Origin: Thermoproteota archaeon | GTDB taxonomy: Archaea > Korarchaeota > Korarchaeia > Korarchaeales > Korarchaeaceae | Length of the DNA stretch: 9,098 nucleotides | Assembly (NCBI GenBank): GCA_015521385.1 | Contig: WAOH01000016.1 | Location: 1 to 9,098, forward strand | Reading direction: 5' to 3' | Made by a program: the position numbers and the translations under genes | In this document: one piece after another, positions 6,937 to 9,098 of the stretch | Layout of the letters: each line of letters begins with the position of its first letter | How positions within the stretch are numbered: the stretch's first letter is position 1 | The notes under the pieces: generated by a model | The model's database searches: none | What the model was told of the DNA's origin: nothing | The model's input: the letters and a program-made list of their open reading frames with translations, nothing else

Positions 6937-7590
6937 ATGGCTTCAGAAAGGTTTGAGCACTACGTTCAAGTGTTGTATAATTCAATTTCACACTTGTTAT
7001 CTGGAGATTTAGATAATAGGATAGATGTTATTCTGAAGATTATAAGAGAATGTGAGGAGGAAGGGGTCTGCGACAAGTACGTGGTCTCCCGGATGCTCAG
7101 ATTGGCTGATGTCCTCGAGAGATACGTCAGGGAACAGGTAGCGAGAGAGGTTCTCCTAGATACCTTAAGAGAGGAGATAGCCGGGGGTCCTCTTAGGGAT
7201 CTCGCGATACTCATCCTACGGGAGATATGTGACGAGGAGGTCGCTGAATCGCTGAGAGACTGGGCAGAGGACCCCAATCCCGACTTGAGACTGGCGTATC
7301 TCAAGTGCGTATCCAAGCTCTTCGATGAAGGTATGGTCTCATTAGACCAGCTCAGGATCTTCAGGGACGATCCATCGCCTAAGGTCAGGGAGGCCCTAGT
7401 GACCTCGCTCTCAAAGAGCGCTTCCAGAGACGATGTATTTTCCTTCCTAGCCGGAATGCTGGGGATCGAGAAGCGGAGTTCCATAAGGACGAAGATCCTC
7501 ATGGCCCTCTCCAAGGGTGATAGGAGGAAGAGGAGTAGAGGAGGGGGTATATTGGAGAGATTGAGGCGCGCGATGGGCGGGAGGGGGTAA
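6937..7590 (+). CDS. HEAT-like helical-repeat protein
   Basis: This 217-residue protein is predicted to be nearly all alpha-helical, with successive amphipathic helix pairs typical of HEAT/ARM-type solenoids. The clearest repeat-like units are RDLAILILREICDEEVAESLRDW, then DPNPDLRLAYLKCVSKLFDEG, then DPSPKVREALVTSLSKSAS. The D-P-N/S-P-x-[LV]-R-x-A spacing is the usual turn between HEAT helices. The C-terminus is basic (KGDRRKRSRGG...RRAMGGRG) and could bind nucleic acid or an acidic partner. Such proteins are usually protein-binding scaffolds; no enzyme motif is seen. The ATG at 6937 is chosen because a TATA box lies 27 bases upstream; the open frame further left to 6766 is antisense to tes and the promoter. 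The first hundred or so bases are more AT-rich than its neighbours. A 40-base gap separates it from the next gene on the same strand. Confidence 0.75.
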   Translation: MASERFEHYVQVLYNSISHLLSGDLDNRIDVILKIIRECEEEGVCDKYVVSRMLRLADVLERYVREQVAREVLLDTLREEIAGGPLRDLAILILREICDEEVAESLRDWAEDPNPDLRLAYLKCVSKLFDEGMVSLDQLRIFRDDPSPKVREALVTSLSKSASRDDVFSFLAGMLGIEKRSSIRTKILMALSKGDRRKRSRGGGILERLRRAMGGRG

Positions 7591-7621
7591 GGGTTATCTC
7601 TTTCCGTTAGATATCCTGTGG

Positions 7622-7627
7622 GGTGGT
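7622..7627 (+). promoter_or_regulatory. Shine-Dalgarno GGTGGT of the UPF0173 gene
   Basis: GGTGGT, within a G-rich run ending at 7629, precedes the ATG at 7631. No clear TATA box lies in the 40-base gap before it, so this gene is probably read from the promoter at 6905-6914. Confidence 0.45.
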
Positions 7628-7630
7628 AGA

Positions 7631-8302
7631 ATGGTCAAGGTCACATTCTTGGGGCACTCGGCATTCCTGCTTGAGGGTAGCAAGAGGGTCCTCATAGATC
7701 CATGGATAGAGGGGAATCCTCAATCGCCCATATCTATAGATCAGTGCAAAGGAGCCGACATTTACGTGATAACGCACGCGCATGGGGACCATGGGCTCGA
7801 CGATGCCGTGAAGCTGGCCAAGTCGCATGGGGGAACGATTGTGAGCATTTACGAGATAGCCATGGAAGCCGGAAATAGGGGTGTCGAGAAGACCGTGGGA
7901 GCCAACATAGGGGGCTTCTTCGAGGTTGATGGTGTGAAGATAGCCCTGACGACGGCCACGCACAGCAGCCCAATAGGGGCACCTACGGGAGTCGTCATTG
8001 AACTAGATGGGAAGAGAATATATCACGCCGGAGATACTGGCGTCTTCTATGACATGAAGTTGATAGGCGAGCTGTATAGGCCCGATCTGGCACTGCTGCC
8101 GATAGGTGGTCACTTCGTGATGGGGCCCTTAGAGGCGGCCAAGGCTATCGAACTCCTAGGGGTGAAGAAGGTCGTTCCAATGCATTACGAGACATTCCCC
8201 GTCCTCAAGGGTAAACCGGAAGAGCTGAGGGAGCTGCTCAGGGAGAGAGGGATTGATTGCGAAGTGGTAACTCTGAAACCGGGAGAGAGTTATGAACTCT
8301 GA
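7631..8302 (+). CDS. UPF0173 metal-dependent hydrolase (metallo-beta-lactamase fold)
   Basis: This 223-residue protein is a complete member of the UPF0173 group of metallo-beta-lactamase-fold hydrolases, related to UlaG and NAPE-PLD-type enzymes. Metal ligands are all in place: GHSAFLL at 8-14, the HxHxDH motif H49-A-H51-G-D53-H54, His111 in ATHSSP, Asp135 in HAGDTG, and His184 in PMHYETFP. A conserved GGHFVMGP loop is at 158-165. The fold and dinuclear metal site are well supported, but the natural substrate of the archaeal members is not known, so no reaction is assigned. No signal peptide is seen, so it should be cytoplasmic. Its 3' end overlaps the SpeD-like gene by 11 bases, so the two are almost surely cotranscribed and may be coupled. 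Confidence 0.92.
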   Translation: MVKVTFLGHSAFLLEGSKRVLIDPWIEGNPQSPISIDQCKGADIYVITHAHGDHGLDDAVKLAKSHGGTIVSIYEIAMEAGNRGVEKTVGANIGGFFEVDGVKIALTTATHSSPIGAPTGVVIELDGKRIYHAGDTGVFYDMKLIGELYRPDLALLPIGGHFVMGPLEAAKAIELLGVKKVVPMHYETFPVLKGKPEELRELLRERGIDCEVVTLKPGESYEL

Positions 8303-8660
8303 AGTGAGACCTAAGGAAACGCAGGTGATCGCGGAGCTCTACGATGTTGAGGATAGAGATGTCTTGGACTCCCCCTCCCTCATGGAGGAGATGCTGAGGA
8401 GGTTGGCCGACGAGGTTGGAGAGGAGAGTGTACATGTGCACGTGCACGAATTCGAGCCGTACGGTGTTAGTGGCTTCCTCATGATGAGGAAGGGCTACGT
8501 GGCGATACACACTTGGCCGGAGCACTCCTACGCTACCGTCAACGTGGTGGGTTTCTCGGATGAGACATGGGCTTGGAACGTTTACAAGGCCCTAGTCAAG
8601 CTGTTCAAGCCGAAGCAGCAGAACGCGGTGGAAGTGAAGAGTGGGTTGGATAGATCCTAA
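8292..8660 (+). CDS. SpeD-family protein without the pyruvoyl-forming serine
   Basis: This 122-residue protein matches the short (class 1b) SAM decarboxylase fold over its length. It has the same spacing as Thermotoga maritima SpeD, with FEPYGVSG (54-61), then IHTWPE (72-77) and a C-terminal helix-strand. SpeD makes decarboxylated SAM for spermidine synthesis and needs self-cleavage at Glu-Ser to form its pyruvoyl group. Here the cleavage pair (E62-S63 in T. maritima) is Lys67-Gly68 (GGC at 8493-8495), and the catalytic Cys83 is Phe88. His73, matching the processing His68, remains. The frame is intact, so this is no frameshift. It should not self-process or decarboxylate by the known mechanism. 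Three alternating His (H48, H50, H52) lie on the strand before PYGVSG. The ATG at 8292 follows GGGAG (8281-8285). It could be a regulatory partner of a true SpeD elsewhere, or have a new function. Confidence 0.85.
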   Translation: MNSEVRPKETQVIAELYDVEDRDVLDSPSLMEEMLRRLADEVGEESVHVHVHEFEPYGVSGFLMMRKGYVAIHTWPEHSYATVNVVGFSDETWAWNVYKALVKLFKPKQQNAVEVKSGLDRS

Positions 8661-8667
8661 TCACACC

Positions 8668-8686
8668 CTCTTACCCTCCTTTTTCT
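8668..8686 (+). terminator. pyrimidine/T-rich tract after the SpeD-like gene
   Basis: The short gap between the convergent genes holds a C/T-rich stretch ending in CCTCCTTTTTCT (T-run at 8680-8684), resembling the T-tract terminators of archaea for the plus-strand operon. There is no clear hairpin. Confidence 0.4.
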
Positions 8687-8694
8687 AGCGGGTT

Positions 8695-9098
8695 CTACCT
8701 AGGTATGCACTCTTCGACTCCGATGTTCGACGCTATCCCTGCTCTCCCGAGCCTCCTAATGACTCGCCCCACCAAGTAGTTGCCCTTGAAGTCCTCGATG
8801 ACCACTTCATAGAAGTATCCTGGCTCCACCTCGCCTAAGGCAACGGGCTTGTAGGAGGGAGTCCTACCTTGGGTTCCCTTTGGTGTGACCTCAGAAGCGA
8901 GCACCACCATTTCCTTTCCCAAGAACCTTTCGTTCCTCTTTTCCTTTATTTTCTCTATTAATTCGGCCGCCTCCTTGCTCCTCCTCTTGATCACACCAGC
9001 CGGCAGCTGGGGTAACAGGGCCGCCTTCGTCTTCGGCCTAGGTCCAAATCTGCTCAGATTCACTACATCAGGTTGCACTTCCTCCAAGAGCCTGAGGG
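8695..9098 (-). CDS. mtaB: tRNA t6A37 methylthiotransferase (MtaB type), C-terminal part
   Basis: This is the C-terminal 130 or so residues of a MiaB/MtaB-family radical SAM enzyme. It adds a methylthio group to C2 of N6-threonylcarbamoyladenosine at tRNA position 37. The frame is open to the right edge, so the start and the Fe-S cysteines lie outside the window. Visible evidence is the end of the radical SAM domain (NLSRFGPRPKTKAA, family N-[IV]-S-x-[FY]-x-x-RPGTxA), a linker of basic helices (RRSKEAAELIEKIKEKRNERFLGK), and a TRAM RNA-binding domain with strands around MVVLASEV, YKPVALGEV and FYEVVIEDFKGNYLVGRVI. The family's RPGT is RPKT here, as in several archaeal homologues. The archaeal/eukaryotic (e-MtaB/CDKAL1) branch is the likeliest subfamily but cannot be proved from this part. 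It converges with the SpeD-like gene across a 34-base gap. Confidence 0.87.
   Translation of the reverse strand, partial: LRLLEEVQPDVVNLSRFGPRPKTKAALLPQLPAGVIKRRSKEAAELIEKIKEKRNERFLGKEMVVLASEVTPKGTQGRTPSYKPVALGEVEPGYFYEVVIEDFKGNYLVGRVIRRLGRAGIASNIGVEECIPR

Noticed and set aside
8281..8302. Possible frameshift joining the hydrolase and the SpeD-like gene
   Set aside because: The hydrolase has its full family length, and the 11-base overlap with a GGGAG Shine-Dalgarno is an ordinary operon junction.
1..9098. tRNA or rRNA genes, CRISPR arrays, insertion sequences and long repeats
   Set aside because: I saw no cloverleaf-like sequence, no spaced direct repeats, no transposase and no terminal inverted repeats on either strand; the window is almost fully coding.

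Overview
The window is dense archaeal chromosome. The archaeal assignment rests on a tetraether lipid synthase (Tes-type radical SAM protein) next to a geranylgeranyl reductase, an archaeal/eukaryotic-type MtaB tRNA methylthiotransferase, a DUF62 S-adenosylmethionine (SAM) hydroxide adenosyltransferase homologue, TATA boxes placed for leaderless transcripts, and full GGAGGTGAT or GGTGAT Shine-Dalgarno sequences. Heavy AGG/AGA arginine and ATA isoleucine use, TTG/GTG starts and tightly overlapping genes suggest a thermophile. A TACK-type lineage such as Korarchaeia is possible, but nothing here fixes the lineage.

Layout, left to right. Bases 2-295 (+) hold the 3' end of an RNA 2',3'-cyclic phosphodiesterase (ThpR). 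It converges with a tiny two-helix membrane protein (264-464, -). Bases 518-4033 (+) are a tight three-gene operon: a DUF62 homologue, a PEP-synthase-like protein without its phosphohistidine domain, and a membrane protein with a soluble domain that resembles a P-loop ATPase lacking its P-loop. On the minus strand, 6875 to 3891 is a two-gene membrane-lipid operon, tes then geranylgeranyl reductase, whose 3' end overlaps the preceding operon by 143 bases. Bases 6937-8660 (+) carry a helical-repeat (HEAT-like) protein, a UPF0173 metallo-beta-lactamase-fold hydrolase and a SpeD homologue. The right edge holds the C-terminal part of an MtaB-type tRNA t6A37 methylthiotransferase (-).

The lipid operon is the clearest functional unit. 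Geranylgeranyl reductase saturates the isoprenoid chains, and Tes joins two saturated diether lipids into membrane-spanning tetraethers.

The more unusual material is a set of homologues of known enzymes that lack key residues. The DUF62 protein has Asp where the family's catalytic His sits (FDGRD for FHGRD). The PEP-synthase-like protein lacks the swivelling phosphohistidine domain and has a degraded RSS motif. The SpeD homologue has Gly for the pyruvoyl-forming Ser and Phe for the catalytic Cys. Three of these altered proteins, counting the membrane protein, sit in one operon, which may be an undescribed functional unit. Both divergent intergenic regions are built around one near-palindromic TATA element placed about 25-28 bases from start codons on its two sides.
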